From JANYJJ01 sp043749975 (GTDB lineage: Bacteria > Pseudomonadota > Gammaproteobacteria > Burkholderiales > Burkholderiaceae_C): a stretch of DNA of 17,290 bases. Under the pieces are notes generated by a model. It did no database searches, was not told where the DNA came from, and saw only the letters and a program-made list of their open reading frames with translations. The first letter of the stretch is position 1. The number at the start of each line of letters is the position of its first letter. The stretch is from positions 1 through 17,290 of the forward strand of contig JAYVCL010000314.1 of NCBI GenBank assembly GCA_043749975.1, written 5' to 3'. Positions 7,263-14,461 of this stretch are shown here, piece after piece. The position numbers and the translations under genes were made by a program.

Positions 7263-8080
7263 AAGCGCGGGTCCAGCAAGTCGCGCAGCCCGTCGCCCAT
7301 CAAATTCAAACCCAGCACGCTGAGCGCAATCGCCAGACCGGGCCAGATGGCGAGTTGCGGTGCCAGAAACAACATCGTCTGCGCTTCGTTCAGCATGCGG
7401 CCCCAGCTCGGCTGTGGCGGCTGCGTGCCCAGGCCCAGATAGCTCAACGCTGCCTCGGCCAGGATCGCCAACGCGAACTGGATGGTGGCCTGCACGATCA
7501 GGCCGCTGGCGATGTTGCGCAGCACGTGGTGCACGGTGATGTGCCCGTCCCCTTTGCCGCAGGCGCGCGAGGCCAGCACGTAGTCGCGCGCCCAGACGCC
7601 GTTGGCCGCGGCCCGCGTGATGCGCGCGAACACCGGCACGTTGAAGATGCCGATGGCGACGATGGAGGTGACCAGCCCCGGCCCGTAGACGGCGGTCAGC
7701 ATGATGGCCGACAGCAGCGCGGGGAAGGCGAACGTGAAGTCGGCCAAGCGCATCACCACTTCTTCGACCCAGCCACGTTTCGCCGCTGCCAGCAGGCCCA
7801 GCGAGACACCGAAGGCGATGCCGATACCGACCGCGATCACGCCCACCGCAATCGAATTTTGCGAGCCGACGATGAGCAGCGAAACGATGTCGCGGCCCAG
7901 GCTGTCGGTGCCCAGCCAGTGGCTGGCGCCGGGGCCTTGCAGCTTGTGCCCAATGTCGAGTTCGGTGGCGGAATGCGGCGTCCACACGAACGACAGCGCG
8001 GCGGTCAGCAGCAGCAAGGCGACCAGCGCAGCGCCGACGACGAAGCTGGCGTGGCGGCGCGCACGCAGCAAGAAACTCAT
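7247..8080 (-). CDS. ABC transporter permease (DppC/OppC-like)
   Basis: A 277-residue inner-membrane permease of the peptide-importer class. It has an N-terminal transmembrane helix (SFVVGAALVALLLLTAALSF), the characteristic HWLGTDSLGRDIVSLLIVGS, several further helices, and the coupling region ARITRAAANGVWARDYVLAS. It ends in the family phrase SVLGLNLMGDGLRDLLDPR. The ATG at 8080 overlaps the TGA of the upstream permease (ATGA), so the two are translationally coupled. Its last codons and stop are duplicated just downstream. It should pair with the permease at 8077-9060 and with the ATPases at 3196-5242, although two plus-strand gene groups separate them. Confidence 0.93.
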   Translation of the reverse strand: MSFLLRARRHASFVVGAALVALLLLTAALSFVWTPHSATELDIGHKLQGPGASHWLGTDSLGRDIVSLLIVGSQNSIAVGVIAVGIGIAFGVSLGLLAAAKRGWVEEVVMRLADFTFAFPALLSAIMLTAVYGPGLVTSIVAIGIFNVPVFARITRAAANGVWARDYVLASRACGKGDGHITVHHVLRNIASGLIVQATIQFALAILAEAALSYLGLGTQPPQPSWGRMLNEAQTMLFLAPQLAIWPGLAIALSVLGLNLMGDGLRDLLDPRLARSR

Positions 8081-9060
8081 GCCCCGCCCGCCTCGTGACC
8101 CAGCCGAAGCCGGGGGTCGATGACCACATACAGCACGTCGACCACGAAGTTGACGACGATCACCGCCGCCGCCAGCAGCAGCACCACGTTGCGCACCACC
8201 ACCAGGTCGCGATTGGCGATCGCCTGGAACACCAGCCGGCCGAGGCCCGGCAGGCTGAACACGTTCTCGATCACCACCGTGCCGGTCAGCAGGTTGGCGA
8301 ACTGCAGGCCCATAAGGGTCAACACCGGCACCAGGGCATTGCGCAGCACGTGCCGCCACAGCACCTGGCGCTGGCTCAGGCCCTTGGCGCGCGCGCTGCG
8401 CACGAAGTCTTCGCGCAGCACGTCGAGCACGGCGGATCTTGTGATGCGCGCCAGGATGGCGGCCTGCACCACGGCCAGCGCGATGGCCGGCAGCACCAGC
8501 GCCTTGAAGCCCTCCCACACACCGCCCCCACCGCCGCCATCGTCTTCGGTCCAACCCGGAAAGCCGCCGGCCGAGAACCATTGCAGCTTCACCGAGAACA
8601 GCAGGATCAGCAAAATCGCGAACCAGAAATTGGGGATCGCCATGCCGAGCTGGCTCAGGCCCATCACGCCGACGTCGCCGATGCGGTTGTGGTTCGCGGC
8701 GGCGTAGATGCCCAGCGCCAGCGCCAGCGCGGTGGTCAGCGCCATCGCCATCAGCGCCAGCGGCAGCGTCACCGCGATGCGTTGCAGCACCAGCTCGAGC
8801 ACGGGGGTGTCGTACGAGATGCTGATGCCCATGTCGCCCACCGCCAGCCCTTTCATCCATGCGGCGTAGCGCGCCAGTTGCGGCTGGTCGAGACCGAGTT
8901 TGGCGCTCAGCGCCTTCAGCGATTCGGGCGTGGCCGATTCGCCCAGCATCGTCTCGGCCGCATTGCCCGGAAGCACATCGAGCACCGCGAACACCAGCGC
9001 CGATGCGGCCAGCAAAGTGGCGATGAAGGTGGCGAAGCGTTTGAGGAGGAAGAGGGTCAT
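8077..9060 (-). CDS. ABC transporter permease (DppB/OppB-like)
   Basis: A 327-residue inner-membrane permease of the peptide-importer class. It begins with the typical MTLFLLKRFATFIATLLAAS helix, then LDVLPGNAAETMLG and LGLDQPQLARYAAWMKGLAVGD. The coupling motif is ARITRSAVLDVLREDFVRSA followed by RAKGLSQRQVLWRHVLRNA, and it ends YVVIDPRLRLG. A run of six glycines (EDDGGGGGGVWEG, about residue 180) sits in the periplasmic-loop region. The start at ATG 9060 is supported by an in-frame TAG about 25 bases upstream, but no clear ribosome-binding site precedes it. It heads a two-permease unit, with 136 non-coding bases separating it from the aminotransferase. Confidence 0.93.
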   Translation of the reverse strand: MTLFLLKRFATFIATLLAASALVFAVLDVLPGNAAETMLGESATPESLKALSAKLGLDQPQLARYAAWMKGLAVGDMGISISYDTPVLELVLQRIAVTLPLALMAMALTTALALALGIYAAANHNRIGDVGVMGLSQLGMAIPNFWFAILLILLFSVKLQWFSAGGFPGWTEDDGGGGGGVWEGFKALVLPAIALAVVQAAILARITRSAVLDVLREDFVRSARAKGLSQRQVLWRHVLRNALVPVLTLMGLQFANLLTGTVVIENVFSLPGLGRLVFQAIANRDLVVVRNVVLLLAAAVIVVNFVVDVLYVVIDPRLRLGHEAGGA

Positions 9061-9172
9061 GCAGGGGCGGCTTGTCGATGTAGTCTATTGAATCCTGCAA
9101 ACCGCCACCGCCCCGAGCCTCCTGCACACCCTGCCGTTCGACGGATGAAAACCCGCACAGCGCAGAGGCTGG

Positions 9173-9190
9173 CCGCGCCTTTCGGCGCGG
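9173..9190 (-). terminator. GC hairpin after the aminotransferase gene, possible terminator
   Basis: A perfect 7-bp stem, CCGCGCC/GGCGCGG with loop TTTC (plus-strand reading), lies 6 bases past the aminotransferase stop. No T-run follows on the minus strand, so intrinsic termination is doubtful. It may instead attenuate or stabilise the transcript before the permease genes. Confidence 0.3.
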
Positions 9191-9196
9191 GCAGGA

Positions 9197-10393
9197 TCAA
9201 CCCGCCAACACCGCCGCCATCGCCACCGCCGTGGCCTCGACATTGCCCGAGTTCAAGCCGGCCACGCACATGCGCCCCGAGCGCAGCACGTACACGGCGT
9301 GCTCGTCGCGCAGCCGGTCGACGTGTTCGGCGGACAAGCCGGTGTAGCTGAACATGCCGCGCTGGCTCAGGAAATAGCTGAAGTCGCGGCCCGGCAATTT
9401 GCGTTGCAACACCGCGTGCAGCTTCTCGCGCATGGCCCGGATTCGGACCCGCATGCCGTCCAGCTCATCGGCCCACTTCGCGTACAGCGCCGGGGTTTGC
9501 AGCACGCGCGCCACGATTTGCCCGCCGTGGGTGGGCGGGCTGCTGTAGTTCTTGCGGATCGTGGCTTTCAACTGGCCCAGCACCAGCTCGGCTCGCGCTG
9601 CGTCCGGGCACACCACGCTGAGCGCGCCGCAGCGCTCGCCGTAGAGCGAAAAACTTTTCGAGAACGAGCTGGCACAAAAGAAGCTGACGCCAGCGTCGGC
9701 CATGGCGCGGATCGCAAACGCGTCTGCCTCGATGCCGTCGCCGAAGCCCTGGTAGGCGATGTCGACATACGGGATCAGGCCGCGGGAACGAATGACCGGG
9801 ATCAGCCCGGCCCATTGCTCTGACGTGAGGTCGACGCCCGTCGGGTTGTGGCAGCAGGCGTGCAGCAGCACGACGCTGCGTTCGGGCAGCGCCTTGAAGG
9901 CCGCCAGCATGGCGTCGAAGTTCAGGCCTCCTGTCTTTGCGTCGTAATAGGGATAGGTGCTGACGCTGAACCCCGCGCCTTCGAACATGGCGCGGTGGTT
10001 GTCCCAGGTCGGGTCGCTGACCCAGACCTGCGCGTCGGGAAAGTAGCGCTTCAGGAAGTCGCCGCCCACCTTCAACCCGCCCGAGCCGCCGATGGTTTGC
10101 ACGGTGGCGATGCGGCCGCGGGTGACGGCCTCGTGCTGCGCCCCGAACAGCAGGTGCTGCACCGCCAGCCGGTAGTTTGCCGCACCTTCCATCGGCTGGT
10201 AGGGCCGCGGGCCGATGCTGTGCAGCATGGCGCTCTCGGCTTCGCGCACCGCGCGCATCACCGGCAGCTTGCCCGCGTTGTCGAAGTAGATGCCGATGCT
10301 CAGGTTGATCTTGTGCGCCCGCAGGTCGTTGCCGAAGGCTTCGTTGAGCGTCAGGATGGGGTCGCCCGCATAGGCTTCGATGTGATTGAACAT
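9197..10393 (-). CDS. Class I aminotransferase, aromatic/aspartate type
   Basis: A 398-residue PLP-dependent aminotransferase of the AspC/TyrB subfamily, which moves amino groups between aspartate or aromatic amino acids and 2-oxoglutarate. PLP Lys246 lies in SSFSKSFSLYGER, with the later Arg254 as phosphate contact. Asn183 is in CCHNPTGVD, Asp211 and Tyr214 in YVDIAYQGFGDG, and the substrate-carboxylate Arg is near residue 374 in RMCVAGLNSGN. The full family length is present. The ATG at 10393 lies six bases after the stop of the peroxidase gene, so the two are probably one transcript. No strong ribosome-binding site is seen. Aromatic and aspartate specificity cannot be separated by eye. A link to amino acids released by the peptide importer is possible but unproven. 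Confidence 0.92.
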   Translation of the reverse strand: MFNHIEAYAGDPILTLNEAFGNDLRAHKINLSIGIYFDNAGKLPVMRAVREAESAMLHSIGPRPYQPMEGAANYRLAVQHLLFGAQHEAVTRGRIATVQTIGGSGGLKVGGDFLKRYFPDAQVWVSDPTWDNHRAMFEGAGFSVSTYPYYDAKTGGLNFDAMLAAFKALPERSVVLLHACCHNPTGVDLTSEQWAGLIPVIRSRGLIPYVDIAYQGFGDGIEADAFAIRAMADAGVSFFCASSFSKSFSLYGERCGALSVVCPDAARAELVLGQLKATIRKNYSSPPTHGGQIVARVLQTPALYAKWADELDGMRVRIRAMREKLHAVLQRKLPGRDFSYFLSQRGMFSYTGLSAEHVDRLRDEHAVYVLRSGRMCVAGLNSGNVEATAVAMAAVLAG

Positions 10394-10399
10394 GAATGA

Positions 10400-10891
10400 T
10401 CAGGCGGCGAGTGCGTGTTCGATGTCGGAGCGCATCGACTCGGGAGGGTCGGTGGGCGCGTAGCGTTTGATGATCTTGCCGTCTTTGCCGACCAGGAATT
10501 TGGTGAAGTTCCACTTGACGGCCTGGCTGCCCAGCAGCCCCGGCGCTTCTTTGGTGAGCCACTTCCACAGCGGGTGGGCGTCGGCCCCGTTGACCTGCAC
10601 CTTGCCCATCATCGGGAAGCTGACGCCGTAGTTGAGCTGGCAGAACGACGCGATCTCGCTGTTGCTGCCAGGGTCTTGCGCGCCGAATTCGTTGCTGGGG
10701 AAACCCACGACCACCAGGCCTCGGTCGCGAAAGCGCTGCCACAGCGTCTCGAGCCCGGCGAACTGCGGCGTGAAGCCGCAGGCACTGGCGGTGTTGACGA
10801 TCAGCAGAACCTTGCCGCGCTGGCTGGCCAAATGGGCCGGTTTGCCCTCGATGGAGACGGCTTCGAAGTCGTAGACGCTGGTGGCGGTCAT
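10400..10891 (-). CDS. Glutathione peroxidase family protein (Cys type, probably thioredoxin-dependent)
   Basis: A 163-residue thiol peroxidase of the glutathione peroxidase family that reduces hydroperoxides. The peroxidatic Cys is in NTASACGFTPQF (about residue 38), the conserved FPSNEFGAQDPG loop follows, and WNFTKFLVG carries the catalytic Trp and Asn. A second Cys in FCQLNYGVSFP is in the position used as resolving Cys by thioredoxin-dependent members, so thioredoxin is the likelier reductant. The start ATG 10891 gives the standard N-terminus MTATSVYDFEAVSI; a longer frame to 10975 lacks homology. It is divergent from the response-regulator gene and six bases upstream of the aminotransferase. 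Confidence 0.93.
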   Translation of the reverse strand: MTATSVYDFEAVSIEGKPAHLASQRGKVLLIVNTASACGFTPQFAGLETLWQRFRDRGLVVVGFPSNEFGAQDPGSNSEIASFCQLNYGVSFPMMGKVQVNGADAHPLWKWLTKEAPGLLGSQAVKWNFTKFLVGKDGKIIKRYAPTDPPESMRSDIEHALAA

Positions 10892-10952
10892 GGGGTTCCT
10901 CTGCGTGGGTGGCCTGAAACGAACCGCATGGTATCGCTGCGGCAACACGCCT

Positions 10953-10966
10953 GTGACGGGCGTCAC
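10953..10966. promoter_or_regulatory. Inverted repeat between divergent genes, possible operator
   Basis: GTGACG-GG-CGTCAC is a perfect 6+6 dyad midway between the peroxidase and response-regulator starts. Its place in a divergent control region makes it a candidate operator, but no specific regulator is recognised. Confidence 0.3.
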
Positions 10967-11035
10967 CAATGCCACACGTGCGCGCTGTGGGGTTGCACCA
11001 CAAAAGCGGCAGAATCAGGTCAAACAAGGGTGCGC

Positions 11036-11926
11036 ATGAGCGAGCAGAGGATCGACCGGCGAAAGAAAAAGGAGGCCGCGAACCGTCCGCGCCGACACAC
11101 GGTCGCGGTCGATGGCTTCAGCGACTTCGAGCGCAAAACCTTGTCCTCGTTTTTTCGCTTGGCGGCGCGCCGCAGCCCGTCGTACATGGAGGTCGATCAG
11201 GTCGACCGCTGCGATTTCGTGATCGCCGACGCCGACCACGCACCAGCGCTCGCCAATGCGCTGTCGGCAGGGCGCATGCAAGTCACCGTTTTCATCGGCA
11301 AACAAGCGCCGCAGGGTGCGATGGCGTGGCTGCCGCGCCCGATTTCACCGATGAACATCGTGCGCGAACTCGACTCGCTGGTGGTGCAGCGCGACACGCT
11401 GCCCGACGCGCCGCAGCCGGAACGTGTAGCGCCCGCGACAGCGCTGCCACCGCCAGCAACGGCGTTGCTTTCCATCGAGCGCACAGCAGCCCCGCTCGGC
11501 CCCGCAGCAGCGCCAGGGCCCGAGGTCTTGGTGGTCGAAGACAGCCCCGTCGCGCGGCGCTTGCTGCAGTTGCGCCTGCAGGCGCTGGGCTACAGCGTGA
11601 GCTTGGCCAGCGATGCGCAAGATGCGGTGACGTGGTTGCGCCGCCAGCCCTTCGCGATGGTCTTCGTCGATGTGGTGCTCGGCCCGGCGGGCGGACTCGA
11701 CGGCTTCAACCTGTGCCAGATGCTGAAGCAAGACCCGGCCTTCGCGGCTGCGCGCACGGCCAAGGTGGTGATCGTGAGTAGCCTGACCGGCGCGATGGAC
11801 CGGGTTCGCGGAGCGCTGGCCGGCTGCGACGCCTACCTCACCAAGCCGCTCGACGAGGCCGAGTTCAAGCGCACGCTGATGACGCTCGACGCCACGCTGT
11901 CGCAGCGGCTGCAGGCGACTCAGTGA
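11036..11926 (+). CDS. Response regulator with degenerate N-terminal and canonical C-terminal receiver
   Basis: A 296-residue protein. Residues 1-20 are strongly basic (RRKKKEAANRPRR). Residues about 20-115 look like a worn receiver fold: CDFVIADADH resembles strand 3 with its Asp, and AWLPRPISPMNIVRELDSL resembles the strand 5/helix 5 end with Arg in place of the receiver Lys. A Pro/Ala linker (about 122-162) follows. The C-terminal receiver is complete: Glu168-Asp169 (VVEDS), phospho-acceptor Asp212 (FVDVVLG), Ser248/249 (VIVSS) and Lys270 (TKP). No DNA-binding or enzymatic output domain is present. The ATG at 11036 has AAGGG at a good distance. An open frame runs upstream to 10415, but that part is antisense to the peroxidase gene. 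The partner kinase is not in the window. Confidence 0.8.
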   Translation: MSEQRIDRRKKKEAANRPRRHTVAVDGFSDFERKTLSSFFRLAARRSPSYMEVDQVDRCDFVIADADHAPALANALSAGRMQVTVFIGKQAPQGAMAWLPRPISPMNIVRELDSLVVQRDTLPDAPQPERVAPATALPPPATALLSIERTAAPLGPAAAPGPEVLVVEDSPVARRLLQLRLQALGYSVSLASDAQDAVTWLRRQPFAMVFVDVVLGPAGGLDGFNLCQMLKQDPAFAAARTAKVVIVSSLTGAMDRVRGALAGCDAYLTKPLDEAEFKRTLMTLDATLSQRLQATQ

Positions 11927-11952
11927 CGCAGCGGCTGCAAGCGACACCCTGA
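11901..11952. repeat. Two tandem 26-bp units across the response-regulator stop
   Basis: Unit 1 (11901-11926) encodes the last codons and TGA. Unit 2 (11927-11952) is a close copy with its own TGA at 11950-11952, and a short third start (CGCAG) follows. The copies differ at a few bases near their ends. Because 26 is not a multiple of three, the second TGA is in another frame. Confidence 0.85.
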
Positions 11953-12023
11953 CGCAGTGGCGTAGTCCCCCCTCCACTGGGGTAAATGGGCGTCGAGCCG
12001 GAACAGCGCCCGGCCCGTTACTT

Positions 12024-12929
12024 TCAATGTGCGCCGCTGCCCTCGGCGGCGGCCAGCAGCGCCGCCAGCACGATCAGTGTGCCGCCCGCCAGCAGCGGGG
12101 CGCTGAGGCTGCCCGCGCCCAGAGCCACGGCCGAACCAGACGCCACCACCACTTCGCTGACCATCACCACCGAGGTCACGTTGGCCGGCAGGCGCGAAGC
12201 GCCGTACTGCAAGGCGAGGTTGCTGAGCAGAAACAACACGCTCAACACCACCGCCAGCCCCAGCCAGGCGGGCGCGACGGCAGGCGGCCACGGCACGCGC
12301 GCCTGCCAGGCGAGCCCGGTGGCCAGCGCACCCGCCACCAGCACGCCGCCGATGAACATGGCCAGCGCGCGGTCTTCGGCCGGGCGCTGCGCTTCGCGGC
12401 GCAGCATCACGTTGTTGAGCGCGAACGAGAAGCCGCCGACCACACCCAGCCAGTCGGGCAGCGAGCGTGGGATCGGCAGTTGCTGCCAACCCGGCACGCC
12501 TGAGCCACGGCTCGGCCACAACACGATGGCCGCACCCAGCAACGCCAGCAAGATGCGCAGGCTGGCCGCGCGCGTGATGCGCTCGCCGAGCAGCCAACGC
12601 GCCAACAGCACCGCCCACAAGGGCATCAGATAGAACAGCAGCACCACGCGCACCACGTCGCCGATGACCACGCCCCAGTTGAAGGCGGCATTGGTGGCAC
12701 CCGACGCCAGCAGCAGCAACCACAGCGTGGGTGTGCGCAGCACCCGCCACAACGCGCGCGGGCGCAGCAGCACGATCACCATCGACGCCAACAGGTAGAC
12801 GAACACCGTGGCCCACAAGGGATTCAGGCCCTGCGCTTCGAGCTGCCGAAACGGCCACCAGGACGCGCCCCAGACGAGCGCGTTGAACATCAGCGCGAGG
12901 ACTGGCACAGCGGAACGGGAGGTGGGCAC
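12024..12929 (-). CDS. EamA/DMT-family transporter
   Basis: A 301-residue inner-membrane protein of the drug/metabolite transporter superfamily (EamA type), with about ten hydrophobic helices in two repeated halves. The first half begins VLALMFNALVWGASWWPFRQL, and the end of that half reads LPLWAVLLARWLLGERIT in family style (FYLMPLWAVLLARWLLGERI). The second half includes LSVLFLLSNLALQYGASRLP. Members usually export amino acids or metabolites; the substrate is not readable. The start is GTG 12929 (MPTSRSAVPV), without an evident ribosome-binding site; an internal ATG would cut into the first helix. The gene lies 76 bases downstream of lplT on the same strand, and that gap is mostly the 25-bp tandem array. 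Confidence 0.88.
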   Translation of the reverse strand: MPTSRSAVPVLALMFNALVWGASWWPFRQLEAQGLNPLWATVFVYLLASMVIVLLRPRALWRVLRTPTLWLLLLASGATNAAFNWGVVIGDVVRVVLLFYLMPLWAVLLARWLLGERITRAASLRILLALLGAAIVLWPSRGSGVPGWQQLPIPRSLPDWLGVVGGFSFALNNVMLRREAQRPAEDRALAMFIGGVLVAGALATGLAWQARVPWPPAVAPAWLGLAVVLSVLFLLSNLALQYGASRLPANVTSVVMVSEVVVASGSAVALGAGSLSAPLLAGGTLIVLAALLAAAEGSGAH

Positions 12930-12940
12930 CGGCGGGATTG

Positions 12941-13025
12941 TCGCTGCGCGAACGCTCAGTAGGTGTCGCTTCGCGAAACCTCAGTGGGTGTCGCTGCGCG
13001 AAACCTCAGTGGGTGTCGCTGCGCG
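12941..13025. repeat. Tandem 25-bp array spanning the lplT stop codon
   Basis: There are three full 25-base units at 12941-12965, 12966-12990 and 12991-13015, and a 10-base partial unit at 13016-13025. Units 2 and 3 differ by one base and unit 1 is more diverged. On the minus strand each unit carries a TGA (13008-13006, 12983-12981, 12958-12956). The first is the lplT stop, and the period of 25 places the three in three different frames. Each of the two better units can form a 9-bp hairpin (GCGACACCC-ACTG-AGGTTTCGC arms, one mismatch and one G-T) with the TGA at the loop. Confidence 0.92.
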
Positions 13026-14283
13026 CCAGGGCCAACAAATGCTCCACCTCTTCGCGGTGCTCGATGCAGTTGCGCGCATGCCAGCGGCGGATCAAGGACA
13101 TGGTGGCGGCAATCGTGACGCCGAAGATCGTGATCGCCACGAAGGCCGACAGGCCCCACTTCGTCATGCCGGCATAGAACGCCCCCAGGCCCAGGATGCA
13201 GGCCTGCTCGTTGAAGTTCTGCACGGCGATGGAGCGGCCCGCGCCCATCAGGTTGTGGCCCCGGTGCTGCAGCAGCGCGTTCATCGGCACCACCAGGTAG
13301 CCGCCGATGGCACCCAACACGATGAAGAAAGGCGCCGCCCAATACACGTTGGTGATGAAGTTCAGCCCGACCATCAAGACGCCCATCGCGATGCCCAGCG
13401 GGATCACGCTGGTGGCCTGGTCCAGGCGCATGCGCACCGAGGCCACGATGGCTCCGACGGCGGTACCGATCGCCACCACGCCCACCAACGACGAGGCTTG
13501 CGTGGTCGAGTAGCCCAGTGCGGCTGCGGCCCAGGCGAACACGATGATCCGCACGTTGCCCAGCACACCCCAGAACAGCGTCGTGGTGGCGAGCGAGATC
13601 TGGCCCAACTTGTCATTCCACAGCCGCGCATTGCAGCTCGAAAACTCGCGCACCAGGGTCGACACGCTGTGCGCCAGCGGCTGCAGCGGCGCGTCGGTGC
13701 GCGGGATGCGCAGGTTGAACAAGGCGGCGATCACGTACAGGAACACGATCACCGAGATGGCCGCTTCGGGGGCCGTGCTGACGCCGGTGTCCAGCAGCGG
13801 AAAGTCGAACGCCAGCAAATGCGCAGAAATCACTTTGCCCACCAATTGACCGCCCAGAACGGTTCCGAAGATGATGGACAAAATCGTCAAGCCCTCGACC
13901 CAGCCATTGGCCTTGACGAGTTGCGAACTCGGCAACAGTTCGGTCAGGATGCCGTACTTGGCCGGCGAGTAGGCGGCAGCGCCCAAACCGACGATCGCGT
14001 ACGACAGCAACGGGTGCGAGCCGAACAACATCATCAGGCAGCCGACCACCTTGATGGCGTTCGAGAAAAACATCACCCTCCCCTTGGGCACCGCGTCGGC
14101 CATGGCCCCGAGGAAGGGCGCCAGGATCACGTAGAACAGCGCGAACATCGGCCCCAACGCGGGGATGTGCCAGGGCGGCGCGCCGGAGGTCTTCAGCAGT
14201 TCGATGGCAGCCACGAGCATGGCGCTGTCAGCCAACGAGCTGAAGAACTGCGCGGCCATGATGGTGTAGAAACCTTTTTTCAT
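13006..14283 (-). CDS. lplT: Lysophospholipid transporter LplT (MFS)
   Basis: A 425-residue major-facilitator protein of the LplT family, which flips lysophospholipids across the inner membrane for re-acylation. It begins MKKGFYTIMAAQFFSSLADS as in the family. Further features are LGPMFALFYVILAPFLGAMA, the loop ADAVPKGRVMFFSN, AAYSPAKYGILTELLP and NGWVEGLTILSIIFGTVLGG, then about a dozen hydrophobic helices in all. The start at ATG 14283 is chosen on this N-terminus; the frame extends to 14460 without homology. No acyltransferase (aas) domain or gene is adjacent. It is divergent from alr, with an extended -10 sequence between them. Its last five codons lie in a tandem 25-bp array. Confidence 0.92.
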   Translation of the reverse strand: MKKGFYTIMAAQFFSSLADSAMLVAAIELLKTSGAPPWHIPALGPMFALFYVILAPFLGAMADAVPKGRVMFFSNAIKVVGCLMMLFGSHPLLSYAIVGLGAAAYSPAKYGILTELLPSSQLVKANGWVEGLTILSIIFGTVLGGQLVGKVISAHLLAFDFPLLDTGVSTAPEAAISVIVFLYVIAALFNLRIPRTDAPLQPLAHSVSTLVREFSSCNARLWNDKLGQISLATTTLFWGVLGNVRIIVFAWAAAALGYSTTQASSLVGVVAIGTAVGAIVASVRMRLDQATSVIPLGIAMGVLMVGLNFITNVYWAAPFFIVLGAIGGYLVVPMNALLQHRGHNLMGAGRSIAVQNFNEQACILGLGAFYAGMTKWGLSAFVAITIFGVTIAATMSLIRRWHARNCIEHREEVEHLLALARSDTH

Positions 14284-14367
14284 TCGCTCGACGCGCGCTG
14301 CCCGTGGCTCAGTATTTTGGTGCCGCTCTTCGGCGTCCTTGTTAGACCATGTCTCCCTGCGGCGCGG

Positions 14368-14376
14368 GTTATAGCA
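14368..14376 (-). promoter_or_regulatory. Extended -10 promoter element for lplT
   Basis: The minus strand reads TGCTATAAC here, matching an extended -10 (TGnTATAAT) at five of six core positions. It lies 85 bases before the lplT start in an otherwise GC-rich gap. No clear -35 was found, as expected for extended -10 promoters. Confidence 0.4.
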
Positions 14377-14403
14377 TGGGGTTTGGCCGCCCTCGCCGAG
14401 GGT

Positions 14404-14424
14404 GCACCCGCTGATGCGGGGTGC
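14404..14424. promoter_or_regulatory. Hairpin in the alr leader region
   Basis: GCACCCGC-TGAT-GCGGGGTGC forms an 8-bp GC-rich stem with one bulged G, about 37 bases before the alr ATG. It overlaps the perfect palindrome GGGTGCACCC at 14400-14409. It could be an operator or a 5' leader structure; no T-run follows. Confidence 0.25.
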
Positions 14425-14461
14425 GGCAAAATCGGCCGTTGTCCAACGTGAATGTCCCACG

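Noticed and set aside
8519..8540. Run of six glycines in the first permease
   Set aside because: It lies in a periplasmic loop and looks like a simple GGC/GGT codon expansion; no sign of disrupted function.
8095..9351. Long plus-strand open frame opposite the first permease
   Set aside because: His/Gln-rich shadow frame with no domain; the opposite strand encodes a complete permease.
11953..12023. Bidirectional terminator between the response regulator and the EamA gene
   Set aside because: Only short 4-5 bp stems with long loops were found.
12808..14451. Long plus-strand open frame opposite lplT and the EamA gene
   Set aside because: His/Arg/Gln-rich shadow typical of high-GC antisense frames; lplT on the other strand has clear homology.
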